Source of the DNA: Micropruina sp.
GTDB taxonomy: Bacteria; Actinomycetota; Actinomycetes; Propionibacteriales; Propionibacteriaceae
Reading direction: 5' to 3'
DNA: 64,000 nucleotides
NCBI GenBank assembly: GCA_016716635.1
Contig: JADJVZ010000011.1
Location: 682,001-746,000 of the forward strand
Shown: positions 42,470 through 51,852 of the stretch, in pieces
Numbering within the stretch: the stretch's first letter is position 1
Layout of the letters: each line of letters opens with the position of its first letter
Position numbers and translations under genes: made by a program
The notes under the pieces: generated by a model
What the model was told of the DNA's origin: nothing
Database searches by the model: none
What the model saw: only the letters and a program-made list of their open reading frames with translations

Positions 42470-43909
42470 GTGGCTCCACGTAACGCAAAGGCAGCATCGG
42501 CAACCGATTCACCAGAATCGGTTTCGAACCCTACCGAATCCGCCGCTGCGAAGCGGCCCGTCCGCCGCACGACGGCGGCAAAGGCTGCCCCAGCCGACGT
42601 GAACCTGAGCGTTGTTCCCGATCCCGTCGAGGCTCCGGCCCCGGCGCGGGCCCGCCGCGCCCCCAAAGCGGCCGCTGCCGCCCCGGCACCGGCGGTTGTC
42701 ACGGACGGTCCGACCGACGATGACGCCGACGTCACCGAGGAAGACCTTGAGGAACTCGATGGCGACCTGACGGTCGAGGAAGTCCTCGTGACCGCGGCCG
42801 TGGAGGTCGTTGTTGAGCGCGAGGGCGACGATGTCGTCCTCACCGTCGGCGGCAAGAAGCGCACTCTCGATGACGTTGATGACAACCAGTTCGAGCCTGC
42901 CGAAGAGGCCAAGGTCGAGGCCGAGCTGACCGAAGATCAGGGCTTCAGCCTCTCCGACGCCGATGACGCCGACGAGCCCGAGCAGCAGGTCATGGCCGCC
43001 GGCGCCACCGCCGACCCGGTCAAGGACTACCTCAAGCAGATCGGCAAGGTTGCCCTGCTGAACGCCGAGATGGAAGTTCAGCTCGCCAAGCGCATCGAAG
43101 CCGGCCTGTTCGCCGACGAGACCTTGCACGCTGGCAGCGTCAGCGCCACCGACTTCGAAGACTTCGAGTGGATCGCCGAAGACGGTCGTCGCGCCAAGAA
43201 CCACCTCCTCGAGGCGAACCTTCGCCTCGTGGTGTCGCTGGCCAAGCGCTACACCGGGCGCGGCATGCTCTTCCTCGACCTGATCCAAGAGGGCAACCTC
43301 GGTCTGATCCGCGCGGTCGAGAAGTTCGACTACACCAAGGGCTACAAGTTCTCCACGTACGCGACCTGGTGGATCAAGCAGGCCATCACCCGCGCCATGG
43401 CCGATCAGGCCCGCACGATTCGTATCCCCGTCCACATGGTCGAGGTCATCAACAAGCTGGCGCGCGTCCAGCGGCAGATGCTGCAGGACCTGGGCCGCGA
43501 ACCCACGCCTGAGGAGCTCGCCAAGGAGCTCGACATGACCCCCGAAAAGGTCGTCGAGGTCCAGAAGTACGGACGTGAGCCGATCAGCCTCCACACCCCC
43601 TTGGGTGAGGACGGCGACTCGGAGTTCGGCGACCTCATCGAGGACTCTGAGGCGGTTGTCCCGGCCGAGGCGGTCAACTTCACGCTGCTGCAGGAGCAAC
43701 TGCACGACGTGTTGGACACCCTCTCCGAGCGCGAGGCTGGCGTGGTCAGCATGCGCTTCGGCCTCACCGACGGCCAGCCCAAGACCCTCGACGAGATCGG
43801 CAAGGTCTACGGCGTGACGCGCGAGCGCATCCGTCAGATCGAGTCCAAGACGATGTCGAAGCTCCGTCACCCGTCCCGCTCGCAGGTTCTGCGCGACTAC
43901 CTCGACTAG
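42470..43909 (+). CDS. sigA: primary RNA polymerase sigma factor (SigA/HrdB/RpoD)
   Basis: 479 aa. A variable Ala/Pro/Glu/Asp-rich N-terminus of about 170 residues leads to region 1.2 DPVKDYLKQIGKVALLN, region 2 NLRLVVSLAKRYTGRGMLFL and EKFDYTKGYKFSTYATWWIK, region 3, and region 4.2 YGVTRERIRQIESKTMSKL, ending RDYLD. The long extension and canonical end mark it as the housekeeping factor. Start GTG 42470 has GAGAGG five bases upstream. Confidence 0.95.
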   Translation: MAPRNAKAASATDSPESVSNPTESAAAKRPVRRTTAAKAAPADVNLSVVPDPVEAPAPARARRAPKAAAAAPAPAVVTDGPTDDDADVTEEDLEELDGDLTVEEVLVTAAVEVVVEREGDDVVLTVGGKKRTLDDVDDNQFEPAEEAKVEAELTEDQGFSLSDADDADEPEQQVMAAGATADPVKDYLKQIGKVALLNAEMEVQLAKRIEAGLFADETLHAGSVSATDFEDFEWIAEDGRRAKNHLLEANLRLVVSLAKRYTGRGMLFLDLIQEGNLGLIRAVEKFDYTKGYKFSTYATWWIKQAITRAMADQARTIRIPVHMVEVINKLARVQRQMLQDLGREPTPEELAKELDMTPEKVVEVQKYGREPISLHTPLGEDGDSEFGDLIEDSEAVVPAEAVNFTLLQEQLHDVLDTLSEREAGVVSMRFGLTDGQPKTLDEIGKVYGVTRERIRQIESKTMSKLRHPSRSQVLRDYLD

Positions 43910-43919
43910 CCTTCACCTC

Positions 43920-44228
43920 ATGCGGGTTTTGGTCGTGTGCGCGGGCGGTTTGTCGTCCAGCCTCCTGGTGAGTTCCATGGAGAAGCACGCCCGCCCGGGT
44001 GAGGTCGTGGAAGCTCATGGCGAGGGCAGCGTCTCACGTTTCATTCATGACGTGGACGTCGTGCTCGTGGCCCCGCAGGTGGCCTTCAAGAAGGACGCCA
44101 TTGAGGCTCTCGCCAAGCCTCTTGGAGTGCCCGTGGGACTGATTCCCGGCACCGCCTACGGCATGATGGACGGCTTGGCTGCCATGACGACCGCCCGCGC
44201 CCTCCTTGCTGCCGACCGTATCTCGTGA
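43920..44228 (+). CDS. orphan PTS IIB-like protein
   Basis: 102 aa opening MRVLVVCAGGLSSSLLVSSM, the phosphorylation loop pattern of lactose/cellobiose IIB domains with Cys7 as the candidate phosphocysteine. Later DVDVVLVAPQVAFKKDAIE and GVPVGLIPGTAYGMMDG match IIB folds. It starts 10 bases after sigA. No IIA or IIC gene is nearby, so it may act with a distant transporter or in regulation. Confidence 0.75.
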   Translation: MRVLVVCAGGLSSSLLVSSMEKHARPGEVVEAHGEGSVSRFIHDVDVVLVAPQVAFKKDAIEALAKPLGVPVGLIPGTAYGMMDGLAAMTTARALLAADRIS

Positions 44229-44236
44229 CGCCGCGG

Positions 44237-45004
44237 TCACCGCAAGATAGCGGCAACGGTCAGACACGCCGCCGCGATCGACATTTCCACCATCGTCACG
44301 GGGTGGCCAGCCACCCACGACGCGTAGGCGATCGCGCCTAGCGCTGGAGCGAGGACCACTGCCACCACGCGCAGCCCGCGACGGCCGATCGTCCCGACCC
44401 GGGTGTAGCCGCCCCGCTTCAGGTTGATCGAATGCTGCTGCAGAGAATCGATGTTTGGTCCGGGCTGGCGAACGGCCCACGAGCGGTGGTAGGTCACGAT
44501 GAGCTGGGCGAAATCGCTGGGGTCGAGGGGTACGTCTTGTCCAAACCACATGGGGGTATTCGCCATTGGTAACTCCCGAACGACCATCCTCCGTTTGCGG
44601 TCCGTCAACGAGCCAAGGTAAATGCGGTCGTCATTGAGAATGATGCCCACTCGACCATCGCCTGTGAAGTAAAACTCGACCACGCCCTGGACAGCGCTCC
44701 AGGGCACGAAGCCTGGGTCACCGCCTCGAAAGTCGGTCAATCCGTCGATGCTGAGTTTGCCGGACAACGGGGCCCTGAGCTGCACAACGAGGAACTTGAT
44801 CGCGAGTATGACGAGCAAGGCCGCGATAGTGAGGCAGATCACGGCCAGCGCTTGCCCTCGCCCGGTGCTCTCGGGCCAGCTGAGAGGCGCGATTACCAAC
44901 ATGAGGGTCATCATCCAGAGCAGGAGGGTCTTGGCAACGAACGCCTTGCTGACGGGCAGCTCAATCGTGTCCGGGTACCTTCCGAGGCTTCGCCAGTCAG
45001 TCAC
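44237..45004 (-). CDS. STM3941-like membrane protein
   Basis: 255 aa. Two N-terminal TM helices (TLLLWMMTLMLVIAP, ALAVICLTIAALLVILAIKF) precede a PH-like soluble part with LSIDGLTDFRGGDPGFVPWSAV, a motif of the STM3941 family. Two more hydrophobic segments end the protein. GTG 45004 lies just after the isochorismatase stop. Function unknown. The gene is slightly less GC-rich than its neighbours. Confidence 0.65.
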   Translation of the reverse strand: MTDWRSLGRYPDTIELPVSKAFVAKTLLLWMMTLMLVIAPLSWPESTGRGQALAVICLTIAALLVILAIKFLVVQLRAPLSGKLSIDGLTDFRGGDPGFVPWSAVQGVVEFYFTGDGRVGIILNDDRIYLGSLTDRKRRMVVRELPMANTPMWFGQDVPLDPSDFAQLIVTYHRSWAVRQPGPNIDSLQQHSINLKRGGYTRVGTIGRRGLRVVAVVLAPALGAIAYASWVAGHPVTMVEMSIAAACLTVAAILR

Positions 45005-45006
45005 GG

Positions 45007-45558
45007 CTAAAACTCGATGTCGGCCGCCGTCAGCGTGTCGCCCGCTCGTCCGGGAGCCTTCTGGCCGTCCCAATACAGGTTCGTGTGGGCGATGACCTGG
45101 CCGGGCGGAGGCGCTCCCCATTCGCTGAGGTCTTCGGTGGTGTGGGCGTCGCTGACCAAGGTGGCGTCGTAGCCGCGGACGAGGGCCCCGTGCAACGTCG
45201 AGCGCACGCAGAAGTCTGTCTGGGCGCCCGTCACCACCAGGTGTCCGACGCCGCGCGTGGCCAGCAGGCTTTCCAACTCGGTGGCCTCGAACGCGTCGCG
45301 GAACGTTTTGTGGACGACCGGTTCGCCCTCGGCGGGCGCCAGCTCCGGCACGAACTGCCAGCCTTCACTGCCGATCGGCATGCCCTGGTCGGAATGCTGC
45401 ACCCAGATCACCGGCGCGTTGGCCGCGCGAGCCTGGTCGAGCAACCCCTGGATGTTCTCGATCACCCGCTCGCGATCGTGACTGCCAGGTCCCGCCGCAT
45501 CGTTTTGCATGTCGATGACGAGCAACGCCTTGTTCGGGCGTCTGGGCAACGTGGTCAT
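45007..45558 (-). CDS. isochorismatase-family cysteine hydrolase
   Basis: 183 aa. Triad residues D16 (LVIDMQND), K84 (VHKTFRDAF) and C117 (TDFCVRST) are all in place, with the usual cis-peptide GAQ before the cysteine. It likely hydrolyses an amide such as nicotinamide or a related metabolite; the substrate cannot be fixed. Its ATG overlaps the peptidase stop by four bases, so it is translated with the S9 peptidase. Confidence 0.88.
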   Translation of the reverse strand: MTTLPRRPNKALLVIDMQNDAAGPGSHDRERVIENIQGLLDQARAANAPVIWVQHSDQGMPIGSEGWQFVPELAPAEGEPVVHKTFRDAFEATELESLLATRGVGHLVVTGAQTDFCVRSTLHGALVRGYDATLVSDAHTTEDLSEWGAPPPGQVIAHTNLYWDGQKAPGRAGDTLTAADIEF

Positions 45559-47477
45559 CGCGGGTCCTTCGGGGTGAGGTTTTCGATCGGTTGGACGGGG
45601 ATGTTGCCCGCGGGTGTGAACCCGAAGACCTGGCCCACAAAGGACAGCATGGCTTCCGTGGAGTGCGCAATGGTGGCGGCCTTCCGGAAGCCGTGGCCTT
45701 CGCCCTCGTATTCGACCAGCGCGACCGGCAGACCTTTCTTTCGGACGGCATCCGCCATCGCCTCGGCCTGATTCGGGGGCACCACTTTGTCGCTCAGGCC
45801 CTGCAAGATCAGCATCGGGCAGCTCAGTCGATCCAGGTGATGGACGGGGGAGCGGTCGAGATAGACCTGGCGTCCAGCCGGGTAGGGCGCGACCAGTTTG
45901 TCGAGGTCATGCGCCTCAAACTTGTGGGTGTCGCTGTGCAGCAACTCGAGATCCCCGATGCCGTAGAGGCTGATGCCGGCGGCGTAGACGTCCGTGCTGA
46001 CAAGGGATTGCAGCGTCGTGTAGCCGCCCGCCGAGCCGCCGCGGATGACCACCCGGTCCTTGTCGATCCGGCCCGCCGCGACCAAGGCGGCCACGCCCGA
46101 GGCGCAGTCAGCAACGTCGGTGATGCCCCACATGCCTTGCAGGCGCTGACGGTAGGCGCGCCCGTAACCCGTGGAGCCGCCGTAGTTCACGTCGAGGACG
46201 GCGATGCCGCGGCTTGTCCAATACTGCAGCGAGAACTTGAGTTCGGGCGTCGACAGGGAGGTCGGGCCACCGTGCGACAGCACCATGAGCGGCGGACGTT
46301 CGCCGTCCGGTGCCGAGAAGTCGCGGTTGGAGGGCGCGTAGTACCAGCCGTGGACGTCGCCGTCGGGGCTCTGCCAGGTGAAGGCCTCAGGGGCGGCGAG
46401 GTAGCCCGGATCAACCGCGACCGCGGTGGCGGAGCGGATCAACTCGGTGTCGCCCGTCGTCCAATCGAGACGGTAGAGCCCCGTCGGACGCTCGGCAAAA
46501 CCCAGCACGGCCAAGGTGCCAGAGGCATCCCCAGCGAACGTGGCGCTGACGCAGTCGATCGGCAGCGTCCTCAAATCCAAGGTGGCGGTGTTGAGCACGC
46601 CGAGGCGCGAACGTCCGTCCTCGAACCAGGTACAGCCCAGCTGGTCGGCGTCCAGGGCAACGTAGCGTCCGCGACCGAAAACCCACGCGGGGCCTTCGAA
46701 GTCGTGCGGATCGGCGTGCAGGGGCTGGGAGGTGGCGCCGTCCCACCGGTAGAAGTTCCAAAATCCCGACGCGTCGGAGAGGTACACCAGGTCGCAGTTC
46801 GGAGCCCAGGAGGGGTAGCTCACGCTGACCTCTGGGGAGTCGGCCACCAGTTCGGACGGCCCACCGTCGAGGGTGCCGACCGCTAGGCGTGTTGTGTCCC
46901 AGGGCATGTTGGGGTGGTCGTATTCGATCCACGCGAGTGCCCCGTCGGGGCGCAGCCTCGGGTTGGCGTAGAAGTCCGCGCCAGCGGCGATGATCCGACC
47001 GCCGTCGGAGTTGGGCGAGTCGAGGTCGAGCGCGACCAAGGTGGTGACGGGTTCTTGACCGTCAAGCCGGTGATCCTCGCGGACTGCCACGCACAGTCGC
47101 CGTCCGGCAGCGAGTTCGAAAGCGCCGAAGCGGAGACCGGGCACGGCGCACAGCGAACGTGGCTCGCTACCCGGTTCCAGCACAAAGACCTCATGGCTCG
47201 GGAAGTGGGTGAACACCACCAAGCCCCCGCCCACGTCGTAGGCACCCCCGCCGTACTCGTTCACGGCGCTGCGGACGTTGTGCTCGGGGGTCAGCTCATT
47301 GATGCCCCCGTCGGCGGCGAGGGACCACAGCGACGTGCGTCCGCCCTGGTCGGGACGGGATTCGAGCCAGTAGCCAATCCCGTCCTTGACCGTGGGCTCC
47401 GAGAGCCCCAGCGTGGCGCCCGTCAACAACTCGGTGCCGAGCGGGGACGTCCACGATCCGTAGGGTGCGATAGCCAT
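45555..47477 (-). CDS. S9-family prolyl oligopeptidase-like peptidase
   Basis: 640 aa. A seven-bladed propeller region (WLESRPDQGGRTSLW, VYLSDASGFWNFYRWDG) leads to the hydrolase domain with S482 (IRGGSAGGYTT), D563 (GLSDKVVPP) and H595 (GEGHGFR), typical of acylaminoacyl/dipeptidyl peptidases. No signal peptide. TAGGGT seven bases upstream selects ATG 47477 over ATG 47486. Confidence 0.88.
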   Translation of the reverse strand: MAIAPYGSWTSPLGTELLTGATLGLSEPTVKDGIGYWLESRPDQGGRTSLWSLAADGGINELTPEHNVRSAVNEYGGGAYDVGGGLVVFTHFPSHEVFVLEPGSEPRSLCAVPGLRFGAFELAAGRRLCVAVREDHRLDGQEPVTTLVALDLDSPNSDGGRIIAAGADFYANPRLRPDGALAWIEYDHPNMPWDTTRLAVGTLDGGPSELVADSPEVSVSYPSWAPNCDLVYLSDASGFWNFYRWDGATSQPLHADPHDFEGPAWVFGRGRYVALDADQLGCTWFEDGRSRLGVLNTATLDLRTLPIDCVSATFAGDASGTLAVLGFAERPTGLYRLDWTTGDTELIRSATAVAVDPGYLAAPEAFTWQSPDGDVHGWYYAPSNRDFSAPDGERPPLMVLSHGGPTSLSTPELKFSLQYWTSRGIAVLDVNYGGSTGYGRAYRQRLQGMWGITDVADCASGVAALVAAGRIDKDRVVIRGGSAGGYTTLQSLVSTDVYAAGISLYGIGDLELLHSDTHKFEAHDLDKLVAPYPAGRQVYLDRSPVHHLDRLSCPMLILQGLSDKVVPPNQAEAMADAVRKKGLPVALVEYEGEGHGFRKAATIAHSTEAMLSFVGQVFGFTPAGNIPVQPIENLTPKDPR

Positions 47478-47484
47478 GCAAGCC

Positions 47485-47490
47485 ACCCTA
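47485..47490 (-). promoter_or_regulatory. -10 box of leaderless S9 peptidase gene
   Basis: Minus strand TAGGGT, seven bases before ATG 47477. Confidence 0.65.
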
Positions 47491-47687
47491 GATCAGTGTG
47501 GTTTGAGTGGGGGACGGCAGCGCGGCCGGCCAGTCGCACGATGACAAACGTGTTGCGGGATGGTCTCGAAGGTGCGTCACAGGCTGGTCTTGGCGCACCC
47601 ACCGGGTACCGTCGGAGCATGGCAGGGAACAAACGCCGTTGACGGGGCGTTGTTCAGATGCCCGACGAGATGGAAGGTAGGCACCCA

Positions 47688-47879
47688 ATGAACGCAACCT
47701 TGGCCGACCAACTGACTTCAGCTGACCGCTGTGACCGCTGCGGCGCCCAGGCCTACCTGCGCGTGACGCTGCCCTCCGGTGGGGAGTTGCTTTTCTGTGG
47801 ACACCACGCGAAGGCGCACTCCGAGAAGCTCCAACAGGTCGCTCTTCAGATCCATGACGAAACCGCCAAGCTCCGCTGA
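47688..47879 (+). CDS. DUF7455 zinc-ribbon-like small protein
   Basis: 63 aa. TSADRCDRCGAQAYLRVTLP and LLFCGHHAKAHSEKL give a CxxC plus CxxH arrangement likely to bind zinc. Actinobacteria often carry this gene near sigA and topoisomerase genes, as here. GGAAGG precedes ATG 47688. The role is unknown. A strong terminator follows. Confidence 0.8.
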   Translation: MNATLADQLTSADRCDRCGAQAYLRVTLPSGGELLFCGHHAKAHSEKLQQVALQIHDETAKLR

Positions 47880-47896
47880 GCTGCTGGCACGAGTCA

Positions 47897-47929
47897 CCGA
47901 AGGCCCCAGGGAATCCCTGGGGCCTTCGG
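47897..47929 (+). terminator. terminator after DUF7455 gene
   Basis: CCGAAGGCCCCAGGG (47897-47911) pairs with CCCTGGGGCCTTCGG (47915-47929) around a 3-base loop. Confidence 0.85.
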
Positions 47930-47992
47930 CGTTCTGAGGGTCGGTCTGGTCGTGCGCGGTGCGGGCTGCGCGGCTTTGTCGGTGGGCCCAGG

Positions 47993-47998
47993 TAGCCT
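47993..47998 (+). promoter_or_regulatory. -10 box of leaderless parE
   Basis: TAGCCT six bases before GTG 48005, no ribosome site. Confidence 0.65.
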
Positions 47999-48004
47999 GC
48001 TTCG

Positions 48005-50086
48005 GTGACGTTAGCCAAGCCGAACCCAGCCGCCGGAGGGCACGACTACGAGGCCCGGCACCTGCTCGTCCTTGAGGGTCTCGAGGCGGTGCGCAAGCGC
48101 CCCGCCATGTACATCGGGTCCACCGACACCAAGGGCCTGATGCACTGCCTCTGGGAGATCATCGACAACTCGGTCGACGAGGCGCTGGCCGGTTATGGCG
48201 ACCGCATCCGCGTGGAGCTGTGCCGCGATGGGTCGATCAAGGTCGCCGATGTCGCCCGCGGCATCCCCGTCGACATCGAGCCGCGCACCGGGCTTTCGGG
48301 CGTCGAGGTGGTCTACACCAAGCTGCACGCTGGCGGAAAGTTCGGCGGCGGTTCGTACAACGCCACCGGCGGCCTCCACGGTGTCGGCGCCTCGGTCGTG
48401 AACGCGCTGTCGAGCCGGCTCGACGTCCAGGTCGATCGCAACGGCGCGATCTGGGAGATGAGCTTCCGGCGCGGAGTGCCAGGCGAGTTCGCGGGCCCCG
48501 GTCCCGACGCGCCGTTCACCGCCGGCGGGGGTCTGCGCAAGGTCGGACGCGTCAACAAGGCTGTGACCGGCACCCGCGTCCAGTACTGGCCCGACCGGCA
48601 GATCTTCCTCAAGGACGCAGGGCTCAGCCTCACGCACCTGCTCAACCGCGCGCGGCAGACCTCATTCCTGGTGCCCGGGCTCGAAATCACCGTCATCGAT
48701 TCGCGGGGCGCCGAGCCGGTCACCGAGGTGTTCAAGCACGATGGCGGCATCAGCGAGTTCTGCGACTACCTCGCCACGGGGCCGGCGGTCACCGACATCC
48801 TGCGGCTCCAGGGCACTGACAATTTCACCGAAACCGTCCCGATGCTCGACGACAACGGAGCCATGACCGCGACCGACGTGGAGCGCACCCTCGACGTCGA
48901 CATCGCGCTGCGGTGGGGCACGGGCTACGAGACGATCGTCCAGTCGTACGTCAACATCATCTCCACGCCCAAGGGCGGCACCCACGTCACCGGGTTCGAG
49001 CGCGGGCTGGTCCGGGCGTTCGTACGGTCGCTGGAGGGCACCCGCCTGCTGAAGGCCGGCGAGGAGATCGTCAAAGACGACATCCTCGAAGGCATCACAG
49101 CCGTGGTGACCGTTCGGCTGGCCGAGCCGCAGTTCGAGGGCCAAACCAAAGAGGTGCTGGGCACCCCGCCGGTGCTGCGCCTGGTCAACAACATCGTCAC
49201 CAAGGAGCTCAGTGACTTCCTGACCTCCACCAAGGCCGCGCAGCGCACCCAGGCGCGCGCCGTCATGGAGAAGGTTGTGGGGGCCTCCCGCACGCGAGTG
49301 GCCGCCCGTGCGCACCGCGAGAATCAGCGGCGCAAGAACGCGCTCGAATCCAGCACGCTGCCGGCGAAGCTCTCCGACTGCCGCTCGTCCGACTCCGACC
49401 GCACCGAACTGTTCATCGTGGAGGGCGACTCCGCGCTGGGCACCGCGAAGTTGGCGCGCAACTCCGAATTCCAGGCGCTGCTGCCGATCCGGGGCAAGAT
49501 CCTGAATGTGCAGAAGGCGTCCGTGGGCGACATGCTCAAGAACGCCGAATGCGCCTCGATCATCCAGGTGGTCGGCGCCGGCTCCGGACGCTCGTTCGAT
49601 CTCGACGCGGCGCGCTACGGCAAGATCATTTTCATGGCCGACGCCGACTCCGACGGCGCGCACATCCGCACGTTGCTGGCGACGTTGTTCTTCAAGTACA
49701 TGCGTCCGCTGATGGAGGCGGGCAGGGTTTACACTGCCGTCCCGCCGCTGCATCGCTTCGAGTTGATCAGCCCGCGCAAGGGCCAAGAGAAGTACTCCTA
49801 CACCTACTCAGAGGCCGAATACCGCCGCAAGCTGGCCGAGTTGACCAAGCGTGGGCAGGCCTTCAAGGAGCCGCAGCGGTACAAGGGTCTCGGCGAAATG
49901 GACGCCTCGCAGTTGGCCGAGACGACCATGAGCCCCCTGCACCGCACCCTTCGCCGCATCACCGTGGACGAAGTCGCTGGGGCCGAGAGTACCTTCGAGA
50001 AGCTCATGGGCAACGACGTCGCCCCCCGCAAGGAGTTCATCATCCAGGGGGCCTACAGCCTCGAATCTGATCGGATTGACGCATGA
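48005..50086 (+). CDS. parE: DNA topoisomerase IV/gyrase subunit B-like (ParE)
   Basis: 693-aa ATPase subunit of a type IIA topoisomerase. GHKL ATPase motifs EIIDNSVDEALAG and GGLHGVGASVVN, then the Toprim domain with EGDSALG and DADSDGAHIR, and the C-terminal PxxRxxxQRYKGLGEMD-type sequence. Its partner is the convergent ParC-type gene at 51853. Gyrase and topo IV assignment is uncertain by sequence alone. It overlaps the next small gene by four bases. Confidence 0.92.
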   Translation: MTLAKPNPAAGGHDYEARHLLVLEGLEAVRKRPAMYIGSTDTKGLMHCLWEIIDNSVDEALAGYGDRIRVELCRDGSIKVADVARGIPVDIEPRTGLSGVEVVYTKLHAGGKFGGGSYNATGGLHGVGASVVNALSSRLDVQVDRNGAIWEMSFRRGVPGEFAGPGPDAPFTAGGGLRKVGRVNKAVTGTRVQYWPDRQIFLKDAGLSLTHLLNRARQTSFLVPGLEITVIDSRGAEPVTEVFKHDGGISEFCDYLATGPAVTDILRLQGTDNFTETVPMLDDNGAMTATDVERTLDVDIALRWGTGYETIVQSYVNIISTPKGGTHVTGFERGLVRAFVRSLEGTRLLKAGEEIVKDDILEGITAVVTVRLAEPQFEGQTKEVLGTPPVLRLVNNIVTKELSDFLTSTKAAQRTQARAVMEKVVGASRTRVAARAHRENQRRKNALESSTLPAKLSDCRSSDSDRTELFIVEGDSALGTAKLARNSEFQALLPIRGKILNVQKASVGDMLKNAECASIIQVVGAGSGRSFDLDAARYGKIIFMADADSDGAHIRTLLATLFFKYMRPLMEAGRVYTAVPPLHRFELISPRKGQEKYSYTYSEAEYRRKLAELTKRGQAFKEPQRYKGLGEMDASQLAETTMSPLHRTLRRITVDEVAGAESTFEKLMGNDVAPRKEFIIQGAYSLESDRIDA

Positions 50087-50505
50087 CGAGTCAGTTGCCA
50101 CCGCAGTACCCGCAGCAATACGCGCCCGGCGGCACCATCGTGGTGCACACCGCGGTCAAGGGGTTCAACAGCGCTCTGCAGCGGTTCGAGCTCTTCATGA
50201 ACGGGTACCCGGTCTTCGCGACCTGGGGGCAGACCTCGGTCACCGCGCCCGCTGGGCCGCACCACATCCAGTGTCAAGCCCAGTACCTGTTCAAGTACGG
50301 GCGTGCCTCGATCGACGTGGTGCTGGCGCCGGGGCAAGTCCTGGACGTGTACTACGCACCGCCGGCGTTTACCTTCCTGAGCGGCTCCATCGGCCTGCAA
50401 CCCGTGAAGGGTAAGGGCTTCGTCGCCATGTGGATCTTCGTAGGATTCGCGGTGGCCGTCGTGCTGGGGCTCTTCGCGGCGCTCGTCTGGAGCGCCACGC
50501 ACTGA
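50083..50505 (+). CDS. small membrane protein with C-terminal anchor
   Basis: 140 aa. Pro/Gln-rich start (SQLPPQYPQQYAPGG), a soluble beta-rich domain of about 90 residues, and one TM helix at the C-terminus (MWIFVGFAVAVVLGLFAALV). ATG 50083 overlaps the parE stop (ATGA), so it is translated with parE. No known family recognised. Confidence 0.7.
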   Translation: MTSQLPPQYPQQYAPGGTIVVHTAVKGFNSALQRFELFMNGYPVFATWGQTSVTAPAGPHHIQCQAQYLFKYGRASIDVVLAPGQVLDVYYAPPAFTFLSGSIGLQPVKGKGFVAMWIFVGFAVAVVLGLFAALVWSATH

Positions 50506-50527
50506 AACCCGCGGGCGGTGCTCCTAC

Positions 50528-50533
50528 TAGGCT
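50528..50533 (+). promoter_or_regulatory. -10 box of leaderless methyltransferase gene
   Basis: TAGGCT six bases before GTG 50540, with no ribosome site. Confidence 0.6.
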
Positions 50534-50539
50534 GCTCCG

Positions 50540-51343
50540 GTGCCTACTGCCCACCGCGCCCCCGTCGGGGTCGTCACGCGTGGCACCACCAACCCCAATC
50601 GCCTGCGTCGGGTCGATCGCTACCTGGCGGGCCCCCTCGCGGGCGTCCTCCGGTCCGCCGAGGCGCACCCTACGGTGGTCGACCTTGGGTACGGGGCCAA
50701 GGCTTTCACCGCCATCGAGTTGCATGAGCGGTTGCTCCGCGTCCGTCCGGACGTTCGCCTGCTCGGTCTGGAGATCGAACCCGAGCGGGTTGCCGCCGCA
50801 CACGCCTTCGTCCGTGACGATCGCCGCTTCGAGCGCGGGGGCTTCGAGATTCCTCTCCCTGAGGGGTGGTCCGACCCCGTCCTGATCAGAGCCTTCAACG
50901 TGCTGCGCCAATACGACGAGTCGGAGGTCGCCGCGGCCTGGGCGCGCATGGGAGCGCGTTTGGGCCCTGGTGGTCGCCTGGTCGAAGGCACCTGCGACGA
51001 ACTCGGACGCCTAGCCTCCTGGATCACCTTGTCCGCAGGCGGGCCGCTGACCCTTACCGTGTCGATGAAGCTGAGCACCCTTGAGCGGCCGAGTGACGTG
51101 GCCGAACGGTTGCCCAAGTCGTTGATCCATCGCAACGTGCCGGGGGAGCCCGTGCATGCGTTCCTCGCGGCCCTGGATCGCGCCTGGGAGGTGGCCTCGC
51201 CCCTTCGGAGCCTCGGCGCCACGCAGCGCTTTCTCGCCGCCGCGACGGCCTTGCGGGAGGCGGGCCACCCCATTTTGGACGGCCCCCGCCGGTGGCGGCT
51301 CGGCGAAATGAGCGTCCCCTGGAGCCACGTTTCAGCCAGCTAA
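50540..51343 (+). CDS. SAM-dependent methyltransferase-like protein
   Basis: 267 aa. VVDLGYGAKAFTAIELHERL is a Rossmann motif I, and LGLEIEPERVAAA the acidic motif II. The usual motif IV is seen as DPVLIRAFNVLRQY. It starts APVGVVTRGTTNPNRLRRVD. The substrate is unknown. The start GTG 50540 is set by the leaderless promoter. Confidence 0.75.
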   Translation: MPTAHRAPVGVVTRGTTNPNRLRRVDRYLAGPLAGVLRSAEAHPTVVDLGYGAKAFTAIELHERLLRVRPDVRLLGLEIEPERVAAAHAFVRDDRRFERGGFEIPLPEGWSDPVLIRAFNVLRQYDESEVAAAWARMGARLGPGGRLVEGTCDELGRLASWITLSAGGPLTLTVSMKLSTLERPSDVAERLPKSLIHRNVPGEPVHAFLAALDRAWEVASPLRSLGATQRFLAAATALREAGHPILDGPRRWRLGEMSVPWSHVSAS

Positions 51344-51346
51344 AGT
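51341..51346 (+). promoter_or_regulatory. -10 box of leaderless carbonic anhydrase gene
   Basis: TAAAGT, sharing TAA with the methyltransferase stop, seven bases before ATG 51354. Confidence 0.6.
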
Positions 51347-51353
51347 GCTGCCC

Positions 51354-51851
51354 ATGACCGAGCGCAATTTCGACGACCTCCTCGCCGCTAACAAGCGCTA
51401 CGCGCGATCCTCACCCAAAGGGTTCGACGGCATCGCGCACCAGGGCGTGATGATTCTCACGTGCATGGATTCGCGCCTGGAACCACTCGACATGATGGGC
51501 CTGCGGGTCGGCGAGGCGAAGATCCTCCGCGTGACCGGCGCCCACCTCAGTGAGACGGCCTTGGCGGCCATGGTGATCGGCGTCCACAAGCTGCACGTCA
51601 ACCGGATCCTCATCATTCCGCACACGCATTGCGCGGCCGCCTCGATGACCGAGGAAGAGATGGAGGCCGCCATCGAGGCGTCGTCCGGGATCTCGGTCAC
51701 GGGTTACAACTTCGGCGTCGACCCCGATCAAATCGGGCGCCTCCGGAACGACGTGCAGCGGGTGCGTGACTATCCGCTCATCGGGCCCTTCGCGACTGTG
51801 GGCGGATTCCTCTACGACGTCGAGACTGGCCTGCTGGACCACATCTGCTGA
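51354..51851 (+). CDS. beta-carbonic anhydrase-like protein
   Basis: 165 aa. Zinc ligands C37 (TCMDSR), H90 and C93 (IPHTHCA), with D39 and R41 making the Asp-Arg dyad. This is the short, actinobacterial beta class. It hydrates CO2 to bicarbonate. The start ATG 51354 follows the -10 box; the frame's GTG 51345 would overlap the -10. It converges on the ParC gene, the stops being two bases apart. Confidence 0.88.
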   Translation: MTERNFDDLLAANKRYARSSPKGFDGIAHQGVMILTCMDSRLEPLDMMGLRVGEAKILRVTGAHLSETALAAMVIGVHKLHVNRILIIPHTHCAAASMTEEEMEAAIEASSGISVTGYNFGVDPDQIGRLRNDVQRVRDYPLIGPFATVGGFLYDVETGLLDHIC

Positions 51852-51852
51852 C

